The position numbers were made by a program, and so were the translations under genes. A model generated the notes under the pieces. The model made no database searches, was not told the origin of the DNA, and saw nothing but the letters and a program-made list of their open reading frames with translations. DNA of 64,000 bases from NCBI GenBank assembly GCA_039989475.1, contig JBDXHU010000012.1, forward strand, positions 124,001-188,000. Reading direction: 5' to 3'. The DNA is from JBDXHU01 sp039989475 (GTDB lineage: Bacteria; Pseudomonadota; Gammaproteobacteria; Pseudomonadales; Halieaceae). Positions 8,853-18,102 of this stretch are shown piece after piece (the first letter of the stretch is position 1; every line of letters begins with the position of its first letter).

Positions 8853-9521
8853 ATGAGCACAGACCAACCGGTAGCCAAGGGTGAGGCACGAGAACGTATT
8901 CTGGACACCGCCGAAGAGCTGTTCGCCCACCAGGGGGTCGATGCGGTTTCCCTGCGCCAGATTAACGCCGCCGCCGGGGTCAGCCCCGGGGTGCTGCACT
9001 ACCATTTTGGCAGCCGCGAGGTACTGGTTCACGAGCTTATAAACCGGCACATGGCCACACTCATGGGCCAGCGAGAACAGCGGCTGCTGGTGCTGGATGA
9101 GCAAGCCCAACCCAGGCTGCAAGATATCATCGCAGCACTGGTAATGCCGCTGGCGGAGCTGGCCCTGGCCGAGGGCGAATCCGGCCCGCGCTATGTGCGC
9201 TTCATCAGCCGCATGTACAGCGACCGCTCACCGGTATTGGAAGAAATCAGCGAACGCTACCGTGACATCAACGGCCTGTACCCAAAGCTGTTACGGCGCG
9301 CCCTGCCGCAGATGGCACCGGCCGAGCTGGATCTGCGCTTTGCCATGGCCAACCACGCCATGCTGCAACTCCTGAGTGAGCTGAAGGGGCCGCCGCGATC
9401 CTGGCTGGGGCAGGCCCTGGAGCAGGTTGATAAGCCGCAGTTGATCGCAATACTGATCGACTTCATGTGCAGCGGCGTATCAGGCAGTGACACAAAACAA
9501 TCAGAGGAGCCATCAACATGA
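8853..9521 (+). CDS. TetR-family transcriptional regulator
   Basis: Protein of 222 residues. The N-terminal about 65 residues form a standard TetR DNA-binding domain (ARERILDTAEELFAHQGVDA, RQINAAAGVSPGVLHYHFG). The remainder is an all-helical ligand domain with no specific match that I can name. Its stop overlaps the glutathione peroxidase start by four bases (ATGA), implying translational coupling, and it follows a fatty-acid desaturase. It may sense acyl-CoA or an oxidised lipid, but this is inferred from neighbours only. Confidence 0.85.
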   Translation: MSTDQPVAKGEARERILDTAEELFAHQGVDAVSLRQINAAAGVSPGVLHYHFGSREVLVHELINRHMATLMGQREQRLLVLDEQAQPRLQDIIAALVMPLAELALAEGESGPRYVRFISRMYSDRSPVLEEISERYRDINGLYPKLLRRALPQMAPAELDLRFAMANHAMLQLLSELKGPPRSWLGQALEQVDKPQLIAILIDFMCSGVSGSDTKQSEEPST

Positions 9522-9997
9522 GCAACATCTACGATTTTAGCTGTAAAACCGGCGGCGGCCAGGAGCGGTCGCTTGAAGACTACGAGGGCAAGGTGGTGCT
9601 GATTGTAAACACGGCCTCAAAATGTGGTTTCACGCCCCAGTTCGCGGGCCTGGAAGAGCTCTATGAAAAGTATCACGAGCAGGGCCTGGTAATTCTAGGC
9701 TTTCCCTGCAACCAGTTCGGCAAGCAGGACCCGGGCAGTAACGAAGAGATCAGTGAGTTCTGCCAGCTCAACTACGGGGTCAGTTTCCCCATGTTCGGCA
9801 AGATTGAGGTCAATGGTTCCGCCACCGATCCGCTGTACAAGCACCTCAAGCAGCAAGCTCCCGGCGCACTGGGCACCAAGGGAATCAAGTGGAACTTCAC
9901 CAAATTCCTGGTCAACCGTGAGGGTGAGGTGTTAAAACGCTTCGCACCGGCCACCACACCGGCACAGTTGGAGACTGAGATCGAAGCGCTGCTGTGA
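9518..9997 (+). CDS. Glutathione peroxidase family thiol peroxidase
   Basis: Thioredoxin-fold peroxidase of 159 residues. The peroxidatic residue is Cys36 in NTASKCGFTPQ (cysteine, not selenocysteine). The GFPCNQFGKQDP block with a second cysteine, and KWNFTKFLVNR with the catalytic Trp-Asn pair, are intact. Such bacterial non-seleno enzymes usually reduce lipid or other hydroperoxides with thioredoxin as donor. Coupled to the upstream TetR gene by a 4-bp overlap, and near a desaturase, which fits protection of unsaturated lipids. It is cytoplasmic, with no signal peptide. Confidence 0.9.
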   Translation: MSNIYDFSCKTGGGQERSLEDYEGKVVLIVNTASKCGFTPQFAGLEELYEKYHEQGLVILGFPCNQFGKQDPGSNEEISEFCQLNYGVSFPMFGKIEVNGSATDPLYKHLKQQAPGALGTKGIKWNFTKFLVNREGEVLKRFAPATTPAQLETEIEALL

Positions 9998-10015
9998 AAA
10001 AACGCCGCCTGGCGC

Positions 10016-11608
10016 CTAGTGCTCGCGGGTGGCGCGAAATTCAATTTCCGGCCAGCGCTCTTCCATCACGGCGAGATTGACACGGGTGGGCGCCAGATAG
10101 GTCAGGCAGCCGCCGCCGTCAATGGATAGCTGATCGGCGGCTTTTTTACGAAACTCCTCCAGCTTTCGCGCATCGTCACAATATACCCAGCGAGCCGTGT
10201 ACACATTGATCGGCTCATAGATGGCTTCAACCTTATACTCATCCTTGAGCCGATAGGCCACCACATCAAATTGCAGTTGGCCGACCGCGCCAACAATCAG
10301 GTCGCTGTTGCTGATCGGGGCAAACACCTGGGTAGAGCCTTCCTCTGACAATTGCTGCAAACCCTTTTGCAACTGCTTTGACTTCAGCGGATCAGCCAGG
10401 CGAATACGGCGAAACAGCTCGGGGGCGAAGTGGGGAATACCGGTGAAATGCAATTCCTCACCCGCGGTGAAGGTATCACCGATCTGGATCGTACCGTGAT
10501 TGTGCAAACCAATAATATCGCCGGACACCGCCTCCTCCACCAGGGCACGCTCGCCCGCCTTGAAGGTAACCGCGTCGGCAATCTTGATGTCTTTGCCCAG
10601 GCGCACGTGGCGCATCTTCATACCCTTTTCATAACGGCCCGAGCACAAACGCATAAAGGCAATACGATCCCGGTGACGGGGGTCCATATTGGCCTGTATC
10701 TTGAACACGAAACCGGAAAACGGCGGCTCATCTGCAGCCACGGCTCGCTGCCTGGCGTCACGCCCCAGTGGGGCCGGCGCCCATTGCACAAAATCATCCA
10801 GCATCTCACGCACACCGAAGTTACCCAGCGCTGTACCAAAGAATACCGGGGTCAGCGTTCCCGCCAGGTAGGCGTCCTGGTCGAACTCATGGCTGGCACC
10901 GCGCACCAGTTCCACCTCTTCGACAAAGCTATCGTAGTAAAGGCCGATCAACTCCTTTGCTGCATCCGATTCCAGGCCGTCAATGCGGCTGTCTTCGGGG
11001 ATGGTGTGACCCTGGCCCTGCTTATAGGTATGGATGGTGTCGGTGTACAGGTTGTAGACACCGAGAAATTCCTTGCCCATGCCAATCGGCCAATTGATCG
11101 GCGCGGCCTGGATATCCAGTACAGACTCGATCTCGTCAAGCAGGTCGATAGGCTCGCGTATGTCCCGGTCCATCTTGTTGACGAAGCTTAGAATAGGCGT
11201 GTCGCGCAGACGACACACGCCCATCAACTTGATAGTCCGCGCCTCGACGCCCTTGGCGCCATCAACCACCATCAGGGCGGAATCCACCGCCGTCAGGGTG
11301 CGATAGGTGTCTTCGGAAAAATCCTCGTGCCCCGGCGTATCCAGCAGGTTCACGGTGCGACCACGGTAGGGGAACTGCATCACCGAAGAAGTTACCGAGA
11401 TGCCCCGCTCCTGCTCCATCGACATCCAGTCGGACGTGGCATGTGGACCTTTCTTGCCCTTGACGGTACCGGCAACCTGTATCGCATTGCCAAACAGCAG
11501 GAGCTTCTCGGTGATCGTGGTCTTGCCGGCGTCCGGGTGGGAGATAATGGCGAAAGTACGCCGATCTTCAACCTCCCGGGCCAGTTCTGTTACATTCTGT
11601 GTCGACAT
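10016..11608 (-). CDS. prfC: Peptide chain release factor 3
   Basis: Translational GTPase of 530 residues, full length for RF3. G1 ISHPDAGKTTITEKLL, switch II/G3 LLDTPGHEDFSEDT, and G4 FVNKMDRD are present, and the C-terminal part matches RF3 (GAVGQLQFDVVAYRLKDEY). RF3 recycles RF1 and RF2 from the ribosome after peptide release. Start ATG at 11608. It stands alone, convergent with the peroxidase gene 18 bp away and divergent from the RegB-like sensor gene. Confidence 0.96.
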   Translation of the reverse strand: MSTQNVTELAREVEDRRTFAIISHPDAGKTTITEKLLLFGNAIQVAGTVKGKKGPHATSDWMSMEQERGISVTSSVMQFPYRGRTVNLLDTPGHEDFSEDTYRTLTAVDSALMVVDGAKGVEARTIKLMGVCRLRDTPILSFVNKMDRDIREPIDLLDEIESVLDIQAAPINWPIGMGKEFLGVYNLYTDTIHTYKQGQGHTIPEDSRIDGLESDAAKELIGLYYDSFVEEVELVRGASHEFDQDAYLAGTLTPVFFGTALGNFGVREMLDDFVQWAPAPLGRDARQRAVAADEPPFSGFVFKIQANMDPRHRDRIAFMRLCSGRYEKGMKMRHVRLGKDIKIADAVTFKAGERALVEEAVSGDIIGLHNHGTIQIGDTFTAGEELHFTGIPHFAPELFRRIRLADPLKSKQLQKGLQQLSEEGSTQVFAPISNSDLIVGAVGQLQFDVVAYRLKDEYKVEAIYEPINVYTARWVYCDDARKLEEFRKKAADQLSIDGGGCLTYLAPTRVNLAVMEERWPEIEFRATREH

Positions 11609-11698
11609 GCTGCTGCTATGGCACTAAGGGCGAGCGCGGATTATACGCGGATTGCCCTGCGGCGACACCGCTGGCGCAGCTTAATGTATACTTTAAGC

Positions 11699-12970
11699 AT
11701 GACGACGGATCGCGGCATCTATCGCGCTTCCATGCGCGCCCTCCGGCAACTCCTGCTACTTCGCATCGTGGTCGTGGTAGGCCAGCTTTTCGTGCTGCTC
11801 TACCTGGCACAGCAAGGCCTGGCGGAGTTCAGCCGCAACGGCATGCTACTAACACTGGTGGTGCTGGGCCTGCTCACCCTGTTCAGCTTTCTGCGCAGTC
11901 TGTTTCCCTGGCAAGTATCCGAGCCCGAGTATTTCTCCCAGCTCTGCCTTGACCTTGCCGGCTTGTCGGCTTTGTTTTATTTCAGTGGCGGCACCGACAA
12001 CCCCTTCATTACTTTCTACCTGGTGCCGGTGGTGCTGGGCGCGGTATTGCTGCCGCGGGGCTATAGCTGGAGCCTTGCCGGACTGGCGGCGCTGGCTTAT
12101 TTCCTGCTGCTGAATCGGTCTATAGTCCTGCCGCCGTCCCTGCTAGCCACGCAAACCGATATCGCCGGAATGAGCGTTCGGGCGCTGGGCCTGTGGATCA
12201 ACTTCCTGGTCTCGGTGGCTCTGCTTGCTTACCTGCCTGGCGCCATACTGAAGGCGCTGCGAGAGTCAGCAACAGCCGGCAACGCGCCGCAGACCAATGG
12301 CATGCACGAGGACCAGATACGAGCGGTGGCCGGCCTGGCAGCCAGCACCGCCAAGGAACTGGGTGCACCACTGGCGACCATGGCTGCCATCATGAACGAA
12401 CTGCAGACCAGTTCGGCCAATGCCGGGCAAAACGAAAACTACCAACTCCTGGCCGAGCAAATTGAACACTGCCTGAAGAACCTGGACAAGCTATCGCGTA
12501 CCGCCAGATTGACCGAAGTCGGAGAGACCCACTGGGTCGATATCGTCGATTACTGCAATGTGCTGGTAGACCAGTGGCTGGTGCAAAGACCCGAGGCCAC
12601 AGCCGACGTCCAGGAATCCGGTGATGATGAGCCGCCGCGGCTGGAGATCGATTTCGCCTTCGGCCAGGCCCTGGAGAACCTGCTCGACAATGCGGCCAAT
12701 GCCTGGCCCACAGATATCGCGGTGGCGGTCAGCTGGGATGCCCGGGAAATCGTGATCAGCATTACCGACCGGGGACCCGGCGTATCCGCAGAGCTGGTAG
12801 AGAGAATGCAATCTTCCTTGCTGCAAGGTGATGGTGATGGTGATGGCCTGCACATCGGCCTCCTGTCCAGCCAGGCGACGGCTTTTCGCTATGGTGGCAG
12901 GATTGATCTGGAGCGGCTGTCTGAAGGTGGCACACGGGCCAGCCTGGTAATACCGCGCCAGGACTTGTAA
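11699..12970 (+). CDS. RegB/PrrB-family membrane sensor lacking the phosphoacceptor histidine
   Basis: Protein of 423 residues from the ATG at 11699. The N-terminal half has about six hydrophobic segments and keeps the heptapeptide GGTDNPF (97-103), known in RegB/PrrB/ActS sensors as the ubiquinone-sensing motif. The dimerisation box reads GLAASTAKELGAPLATM: the residue aligned with the phosphorylated His of the usual AHELGTPLAT is Lys219 (codon AAG). The N box (ENLLDNAANA, about 326-335) and G1 box (DRGPG, 357-361) are kept. The G2 region is degenerate, with GDGDGDG from a run of GGTGAT repeats. No RegA-type response regulator is adjacent. It is therefore probably a pseudokinase or altered sensor, and its partner is unknown. 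Confidence 0.8.
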   Translation: MTTDRGIYRASMRALRQLLLLRIVVVVGQLFVLLYLAQQGLAEFSRNGMLLTLVVLGLLTLFSFLRSLFPWQVSEPEYFSQLCLDLAGLSALFYFSGGTDNPFITFYLVPVVLGAVLLPRGYSWSLAGLAALAYFLLLNRSIVLPPSLLATQTDIAGMSVRALGLWINFLVSVALLAYLPGAILKALRESATAGNAPQTNGMHEDQIRAVAGLAASTAKELGAPLATMAAIMNELQTSSANAGQNENYQLLAEQIEHCLKNLDKLSRTARLTEVGETHWVDIVDYCNVLVDQWLVQRPEATADVQESGDDEPPRLEIDFAFGQALENLLDNAANAWPTDIAVAVSWDAREIVISITDRGPGVSAELVERMQSSLLQGDGDGDGLHIGLLSSQATAFRYGGRIDLERLSEGGTRASLVIPRQDL

Positions 12971-12980
12971 TTATCAGCCG

Positions 12981-13607
12981 CTAGCGCGTAACTGCATCTG
13001 ACTGCATACGGTTCTGTACCTCCTGCAACAGTGACTCCCCTACCGCGTCCAGTTCGACCGCCGTCTCGCCGGCCACACATTGCTTCACACTGGTCACCGC
13101 CAGGCCTTCCTGACCACAGGGGTTGATACGACCAAACGGCTCCAGGTCCATGTCCACATTCAGCGACAAACCGTGATAGCTGCAGCCGCGCCGCACCCTT
13201 AGCCCCAGCGAGGCTATCTTGGCACCATCGACATAGACCCCTGGCGCATCGCGGCGCGGCGCCGCCGCTATCCCCAGCCGGGACAGGACTGCAACAATGC
13301 TCTGCTCAATAAGGTCTACCAGGTCACGCACGCCCAGTTGCTGGCGACGCAGATCCAGCAATAGATACAGCACCCATTGCCCAGGCCCATGGTAGGTCAC
13401 CTGGCCACCACGATCAGACTGTACAACGGGAATATCTCCGGGTAGCAGCAGGTGCTCGGCCTTCCCTGCCTGACCCTGGGTGAACACCGGGGGATGCTGC
13501 AATAGCCACAGCTCATCTTCTGCATCGACATCGCGATTGGACGTGAAGGCCTGCATCGCCTCCCAGGTTTCGCGGTAATCCACCAGGCCCAAGCGTCGAA
13601 TCAGCAT
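12981..13607 (-). CDS. lipB: Octanoyltransferase (lipoate biosynthesis)
   Basis: LipB of 208 residues. Family blocks are present: ELWLLQHPPVFTQGQ, SDRGGQVTYHGPGQWVLYLLLD, the VDGAKIASLGLRVRRGCSYHGLSLN segment that includes the catalytic Lys, and the catalytic Cys in RINPCGQEGL. It moves octanoyl groups from acyl carrier protein to the lipoyl domains of E2 subunits and GcvH. It starts immediately after the ybeD stop. Last gene of the minus-strand operon starting at proA. LipA is not next to it in this window. Confidence 0.95.
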   Translation of the reverse strand: MLIRRLGLVDYRETWEAMQAFTSNRDVDAEDELWLLQHPPVFTQGQAGKAEHLLLPGDIPVVQSDRGGQVTYHGPGQWVLYLLLDLRRQQLGVRDLVDLIEQSIVAVLSRLGIAAAPRRDAPGVYVDGAKIASLGLRVRRGCSYHGLSLNVDMDLEPFGRINPCGQEGLAVTSVKQCVAGETAVELDAVGESLLQEVQNRMQSDAVTR

Positions 13608-13877
13608 TCAGATCACCATTTGCACCAGCCCGGTTGCCAGAAGGTCGGCGTGCATCGCTTCCAACTGGGGCTTGCCAGTAGCAGTGATGACTATCGTCAG
13701 GGAGGTGAACCGGCCCTCGCGGCTGATTTTGGCGTTAACACCTTCTCGACTGAAACCGGGAGCGTGACGCTCCACGACCTCGAACACCACGGCTTCAAAT
13801 TCAGGCACCTTGCGCCCCAACACCTTGATCGGGTAGTCGCAGGGAAACTCGATTTTGGGCGGTTCTTGTTCAGCCAT
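13608..13877 (-). CDS. ybeD: DUF493 / YbeD-family protein
   Basis: Small protein of 89 residues, beginning MAEQEPPKIEF at the ATG at 13877. Contains the YbeD/DUF493 hallmarks FPCDYPIKVLGRK and SREGRFTSLTIVITATGK. ACT-like fold in the family; its precise function is not established. It overlaps the end of dacA by 8 bp and abuts lipB, the same dacA-ybeD-lipB order seen in E. coli. An in-frame upstream extension lies inside dacA and has no support. Confidence 0.93.
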   Translation of the reverse strand: MAEQEPPKIEFPCDYPIKVLGRKVPEFEAVVFEVVERHAPGFSREGVNAKISREGRFTSLTIVITATGKPQLEAMHADLLATGLVQMVI

Positions 13878-15030
13878 TGAATAATTTGGTGAAGAAAAGC
13901 TTGATGCTATCCCAGAGACGCGAAAAGAAGCCGGCGGGCTCTGCCGATTGCAGCGCCACCAGCGGTTCCTGCAGCAACGTAGTGCCATTCAGGCTAACCA
14001 CCAACTCACCATAGCTGTCGCCCGCCACTACCGGTGCCTTGATGACCTTGTCTATCTGCATAACGGCATTCAGTTCATCGCGACTACCGCGCGGTATGGT
14101 CAGGCGAATCTTCTCCGCTACACCCAGGGCCAGGCTATCTTCCTGTCCCATCCACAAGCGCGCATTGGCAAGCTCCTCGCCTGCCTGGTAAAGATCCAGC
14201 GACTCGTAGCTGCGAAAGCCATAATTGAGCAAGTTGCGCGATTCCGATTTGCGTGAGCGCTCGCTCGCAGTACCCAGCACCACCGATATCAAGCGCATGC
14301 CATTGCGCCTGGCCGAGGCAACCAGGCAATAGCCCGCCTCCTCCGTATGCCCGGTCTTGAGACCGTCTACGCTGGGATCTTCCGCCAACAGCCCATTGCG
14401 GTTGTACTGCCGAATATTGTTATAGGTGTACTCACGCTCTTTGTAGAGCGGATACTCTTCCGGGAAATTGGCGATCAGCGCCTGGGCCAATAGCGCCAGG
14501 TCCCGGGCCGTGGTGTAGTGCTGCGGATCGGGTAGACCGTGAGAATTTGCATAGTGGGTACCGTGCATGCCCAGCACCGCCGCGTGGGCATTCATCATAT
14601 CGGCGAAACCCTCTTCGGTACCTGCCACATGCTCAGCAATCGCCACGGTCGCATCATTGCCCGAGGAGATAACCACGCCGCGGTGCAACTCCAGCAGAGT
14701 GACCGGCCTGCCCGGCTCGATCCACATCAGCGAGGAGCCGGCAAACAAGGGGTTCTGGGCCCAGGCATTCTCGCTGACCTTAACCTGGTCATCGTTGCTT
14801 ACCCGACCCGCAGCCAGTTCGCTGGACAGCACATAGCTGGTCATCAGCTTGGTCAGGCTGGCCGGCGGCAGGCTCTGGTCCGCATTGTGTTCGGTGATGA
14901 CATAGCCGGTATCTGCATCAAGCAGGATCCAGGCGCTACCCGCTACCTGCGGTGGCGGCGGCAAAACAGACGTTGAAGCCACCGGGCTGAATACCAGGCA
15001 ACAGATGACCAGACAGAAAAGACGCGACAT
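13870..15030 (-). CDS. dacA: D-alanyl-D-alanine carboxypeptidase (PBP5/6 type)
   Basis: Low-molecular-mass penicillin-binding protein of about 386 residues from the ATG at 15030 (MSRLFCLVICCLV signal peptide); a TTG seven codons upstream is less likely. Active-site motifs: SLTK (Ser58, Lys61), SGND in VVISSGNDATVA, and KTGH. A PBP5-type C-terminal beta domain follows, and the tail FFSRLWDSIKLFFTKLF is an amphipathic helix that anchors it to the outer face of the inner membrane. It trims the terminal D-Ala from peptidoglycan pentapeptides. Located between rlpA and ybeD in the envelope operon. Confidence 0.95.
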   Translation of the reverse strand: MSRLFCLVICCLVFSPVASTSVLPPPPQVAGSAWILLDADTGYVITEHNADQSLPPASLTKLMTSYVLSSELAAGRVSNDDQVKVSENAWAQNPLFAGSSLMWIEPGRPVTLLELHRGVVISSGNDATVAIAEHVAGTEEGFADMMNAHAAVLGMHGTHYANSHGLPDPQHYTTARDLALLAQALIANFPEEYPLYKEREYTYNNIRQYNRNGLLAEDPSVDGLKTGHTEEAGYCLVASARRNGMRLISVVLGTASERSRKSESRNLLNYGFRSYESLDLYQAGEELANARLWMGQEDSLALGVAEKIRLTIPRGSRDELNAVMQIDKVIKAPVVAGDSYGELVVSLNGTTLLQEPLVALQSAEPAGFFSRLWDSIKLFFTKLFNG

Positions 15031-15102
15031 GTGAGTTCTTGAACGTGGCAAAAGAAGTAGCTGCGCATGTTAACTCATGCCGCCGGCATTCCAAAGCGAA
15101 CC

Positions 15103-15912
15103 CTAGTCCGGCATCGCCCGAATATTGCTATAGCCGAGCTGCTGCAGTTGCTCATGCAAGTGCAGGAGGCGCTTGCGATCATCCACCGGCCCGATTCGGA
15201 CCCGGTAGTAGGCCTGGTCTCCGAGGTAGATTTCGCTGACCAGCACGGGCGCCTCCATCTGCGATCGCAATGTGGCGCTGAGCGCAGTCGCCGAGTCTTT
15301 TTGACTGAAAGAGCCGACCTGGATATAGCGATAGTCACTTTTCCAGTCAGCCAGCTGCGGGTCGCCGCGCAGGTCTTCACTGCCGTCCACGCTCAGTGCC
15401 ACCACCTCCACCTGTGCCGTACCCTGGTCTTCAAAACCCAGCTTGACGGCGGCGCCGTAAGACAAATCGATAATCCTGTCGGCGTGGAAGGGGCCGCGAT
15501 CATTGACCCGCACCACCATGCTGCGTCCATTCTCCAGGTTGGTAACCCGCGCGTAGGTCGGTATCGGTAATGATCGATGGGCGGCGGAGGCAGCGTAGGC
15601 ATTAAACACTTCACCGTTCGCGGTATTGCGGCCATGGAACTTACGCCCATACCAGGACGCCACACCCTGCTCCCGGTAGCCCCGGCTACTGGGCAACACC
15701 GTGTACTGCTTGCCATTGACCCGGTAGGGACTGGTATTACCGGCAGCGAGCACCGGCTCCGCCCGCGGCACCGGCTCGACCACTTGCCCGGGCTTGACCG
15801 AAAACAGTGGCTTGCCATCAGCCGGCTCATAAGCGATGCCGCTACAGGCAACCAGCGCAGCAGCGGACAACAATAGAGCGGCGCTGCGGAACATTACAAC
15901 AGGCTGGAGCAT
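15103..15912 (-). CDS. rlpA: Septal ring lytic transglycosylase / rare lipoprotein A
   Basis: Lipoprotein of 269 residues. The signal sequence ends in a lipobox LVAC, so it is predicted to be acylated and sorted to the outer membrane. The double-psi beta-barrel domain (about 80-170) has the RlpA motif ASWYG with FHGRNTANGEVF and VRVNDRGPF. A C-terminal SPOR domain (about 190-265: YRYIQVGSFSQKDSA) binds denuded glycan at the division septum. RlpA cleaves naked glycan strands during daughter-cell separation. ATG at 15912 overlaps the mltB stop as TGATG, which supports this start. Confidence 0.93.
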   Translation of the reverse strand: MLQPVVMFRSAALLLSAAALVACSGIAYEPADGKPLFSVKPGQVVEPVPRAEPVLAAGNTSPYRVNGKQYTVLPSSRGYREQGVASWYGRKFHGRNTANGEVFNAYAASAAHRSLPIPTYARVTNLENGRSMVVRVNDRGPFHADRIIDLSYGAAVKLGFEDQGTAQVEVVALSVDGSEDLRGDPQLADWKSDYRYIQVGSFSQKDSATALSATLRSQMEAPVLVSEIYLGDQAYYRVRIGPVDDRKRLLHLHEQLQQLGYSNIRAMPD

Positions 15913-16904
15913 CAGAGAATTTTCCCCAGGGCCTGACTCAGCTGATAGACGGACATGGCATACATGGAACTGTGATTGTAACGGGTAATCACGTAGAAAT
16001 TATGCCAGCCCAACCAGTGCTCCAGGCCGTTTTCCAGCTCAAATTCGATGGCGTTTGCCCGCCGCTCGGCCGGCGCAGCCTGGACAGGAAAAATAAACCC
16101 GGAGGCCAACTGGGCGACCGTGCGGTCAGGCTTGAGCCCATCGTTCATCCAGTCGCGACGATAGCCCTCATCTACCCTGGCGCGCATGGCCACTGACTCA
16201 CCCGTACGCCACCGGTGCTGCTTGAAGTAGTTGGCCACACTACCAATGGCATCGACCGGGTTATTAATAATGTCGGCGACCCCATCGCCGTCAAAGTCCA
16301 CCGCGTAGGCGCGATAGGAGCTTGGAATAAACTGCCCGTAGCCCATAGCGCCGGCGTAGGAACCCTTCAACTCGGCTGCCGGCAGGTCTTGCTCACGTGT
16401 CATCAGCAAGTAATTCTTCAATTCCTTGCTGAAAAAACCGGACCGGGGAGGATAGTCAAACGCCAGGGTAGACAGCGCATCGATCACCCGGTAACTGCCC
16501 TTGTTGCCGCCATAGCGGGTTTCTACACCAATAATGGCAACAATAATCGCCGCCGGCACGCCATACTCGCGCTCCGCCCGCTGCAGGCTGGCGGCGTAGC
16601 GTCGGTAAAACTCCAGTCCCTGTTGGGTGCGGGTGTCAGTAACAAAAATCTCTCGATATTCGTACCAGGGTTTGGTTTTCTCAGCGGGCCGCGCTATCGC
16701 CTTGAGAATTGAATCCTTGCGTTCGGCACCGGCAAACAGCTGCTGCAAATAATCCCGGTCAAAGCCGTCTTCGCTCACCAGCTGCTGGATTAGTGCCTGG
16801 GCAGCAGGATTATCAGCGTAACCCGCGGCAACTGCGGCAGGCGAAGCCAGCGCCACAGCAAATGATAGGGCAAGCACGACTAGCTGCAACTGGCCTGACT
16901 TCAT
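15912..16904 (-). CDS. mltB: Membrane-associated lytic murein transglycosylase B
   Basis: SLT_2-family transglycosylase of 330 residues with a signal peptide (MKSGQLQLVVLALSFAVALA). No lipobox cysteine is visible, so this is a soluble-type (SltB-like) version. The catalytic Glu is in IIGVETRYGGNKGSYRVIDAL, and GAMGYGQFIPSSYRAYAVDFDGDG is the typical active-site lid with EF-hand-like DFDGDGVAD. It cuts glycan strands with formation of 1,6-anhydromuramic ends. Gene order rodA-mltB-rlpA matches the usual gammaproteobacterial arrangement. Gap of 58 bp to rodA. Confidence 0.93.
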   Translation of the reverse strand: MKSGQLQLVVLALSFAVALASPAAVAAGYADNPAAQALIQQLVSEDGFDRDYLQQLFAGAERKDSILKAIARPAEKTKPWYEYREIFVTDTRTQQGLEFYRRYAASLQRAEREYGVPAAIIVAIIGVETRYGGNKGSYRVIDALSTLAFDYPPRSGFFSKELKNYLLMTREQDLPAAELKGSYAGAMGYGQFIPSSYRAYAVDFDGDGVADIINNPVDAIGSVANYFKQHRWRTGESVAMRARVDEGYRRDWMNDGLKPDRTVAQLASGFIFPVQAAPAERRANAIEFELENGLEHWLGWHNFYVITRYNHSSMYAMSVYQLSQALGKIL

Positions 16905-16962
16905 TATGACTCCTCTGTCATGTTGACGACGGTTTCACCGCAATGGCTTCACGGCGTGGATT

Positions 16963-18102
16963 TTACTGGACCACCAGGCGCCGTTCGGTACTGATCGCCA
17001 TCAGCACGCCGAACCCCGCCATCAGGGTAACAATCGAGGTGCCACCCGCGCTCACCAGTGGCAGCGGCACACCGACTACCGGCAACAGGCCGGACACCAT
17101 GCCCATATTAACAAATACATAGATGAAAAATGTCAGCGCCAGACCCGCGGCCACCAGCCGCGAGAAACTGTCCTGGGCATGCATGCCAATCCAGAATCCG
17201 CGCACAAAAATCAGCAGGTACAGGGACAATAGTAGTAACACACCGCGCAAGCCAAACTCTTCCGCCAATACCGCGATGATGAAGTCGGTATGGCTCTCGG
17301 GCAGGAAGTCCAGTTGCGACTGGGTACCATTGAGCCAGCCTTTGCCACTCCAACCGCCTGAACCAATCGCTGTTTTGGACTGGATAATATTCCAGCCAGT
17401 GCCCAGCTTGTCGCTCTCCGGATTCAGCAGAGTCAGTATGCGCTGGCGCTGGTAGTCTCGCAGCAGGTAAACCCAGGCCGGCCAGGCCGACAGCACGGCC
17501 ACCATTGCAGCACCGAATATGAAGCGCCAGCTGATTCCAGCCATAAACAAGACAATCAGACCCGAGCTGGCAATCAACAGGGCCGTACCCAGATCCGGTT
17601 GTCGTACCACCAGCGCTGCCGGTAAGGCCAGCAAGGCCAGGCTGACCAGGATATGCCAGAAGCGCGGTGGTAACACCCGGGAAGCCAGGAACCAGGCCAA
17701 CATCAGTGGTACCGCCAGCTTCATCAGCTCAGAGGGTTGAAAACGGAATCCGCCGATGGACAACCAGCGCTGCGCACCCTTGGCGCCGGCGCCAAAGAAC
17801 AATACCGCTGTCAGCAATCCCAATCCGCACAGGTAGAGATAGGGCGTCCAGCGCTGATAGCGCTGCAGGCTGAACTGGGCGGCTGTCAGCATCACACCAT
17901 AGGCAATGACAAAATACTGGGCCTGGCGCACCACGGCACCGATGCGCTGGCCGCTGGCGCTGTAGAGAACCACCAGGCCATACAGGGTCAGCGCAATCAA
18001 CAGCAACAGCAGGGGCAAATCGATATGAAACCGCTCCGCAATACTCTGGCGACGTGCCAGGTCGGCCGACGCCGAGGGCATTTGCCGTACATAGTCACCC
18101 AC
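16963..18102 (-). CDS. mrdB: Rod-shape glycosyltransferase RodA
   Basis: SEDS-family peptidoglycan polymerase of 379 residues with about ten membrane spans. Key stretches: AKGAQRWLSIGGFRFQPSEL, the loop around FLPESHTDFIIAVLAEEFG, and MVSGLLPVVGVPLPLVSAGGTS. It polymerises glycan strands for cell elongation together with PBP2. Start is GTG at 18102, overlapping mrdA by 8 bp; a GGAGG sits nine bases upstream inside mrdA. A later in-frame ATG at 18081 is an alternative. Confidence 0.95.
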   Translation of the reverse strand: MGDYVRQMPSASADLARRQSIAERFHIDLPLLLLLIALTLYGLVVLYSASGQRIGAVVRQAQYFVIAYGVMLTAAQFSLQRYQRWTPYLYLCGLGLLTAVLFFGAGAKGAQRWLSIGGFRFQPSELMKLAVPLMLAWFLASRVLPPRFWHILVSLALLALPAALVVRQPDLGTALLIASSGLIVLFMAGISWRFIFGAAMVAVLSAWPAWVYLLRDYQRQRILTLLNPESDKLGTGWNIIQSKTAIGSGGWSGKGWLNGTQSQLDFLPESHTDFIIAVLAEEFGLRGVLLLLSLYLLIFVRGFWIGMHAQDSFSRLVAAGLALTFFIYVFVNMGMVSGLLPVVGVPLPLVSAGGTSIVTLMAGFGVLMAISTERRLVVQ

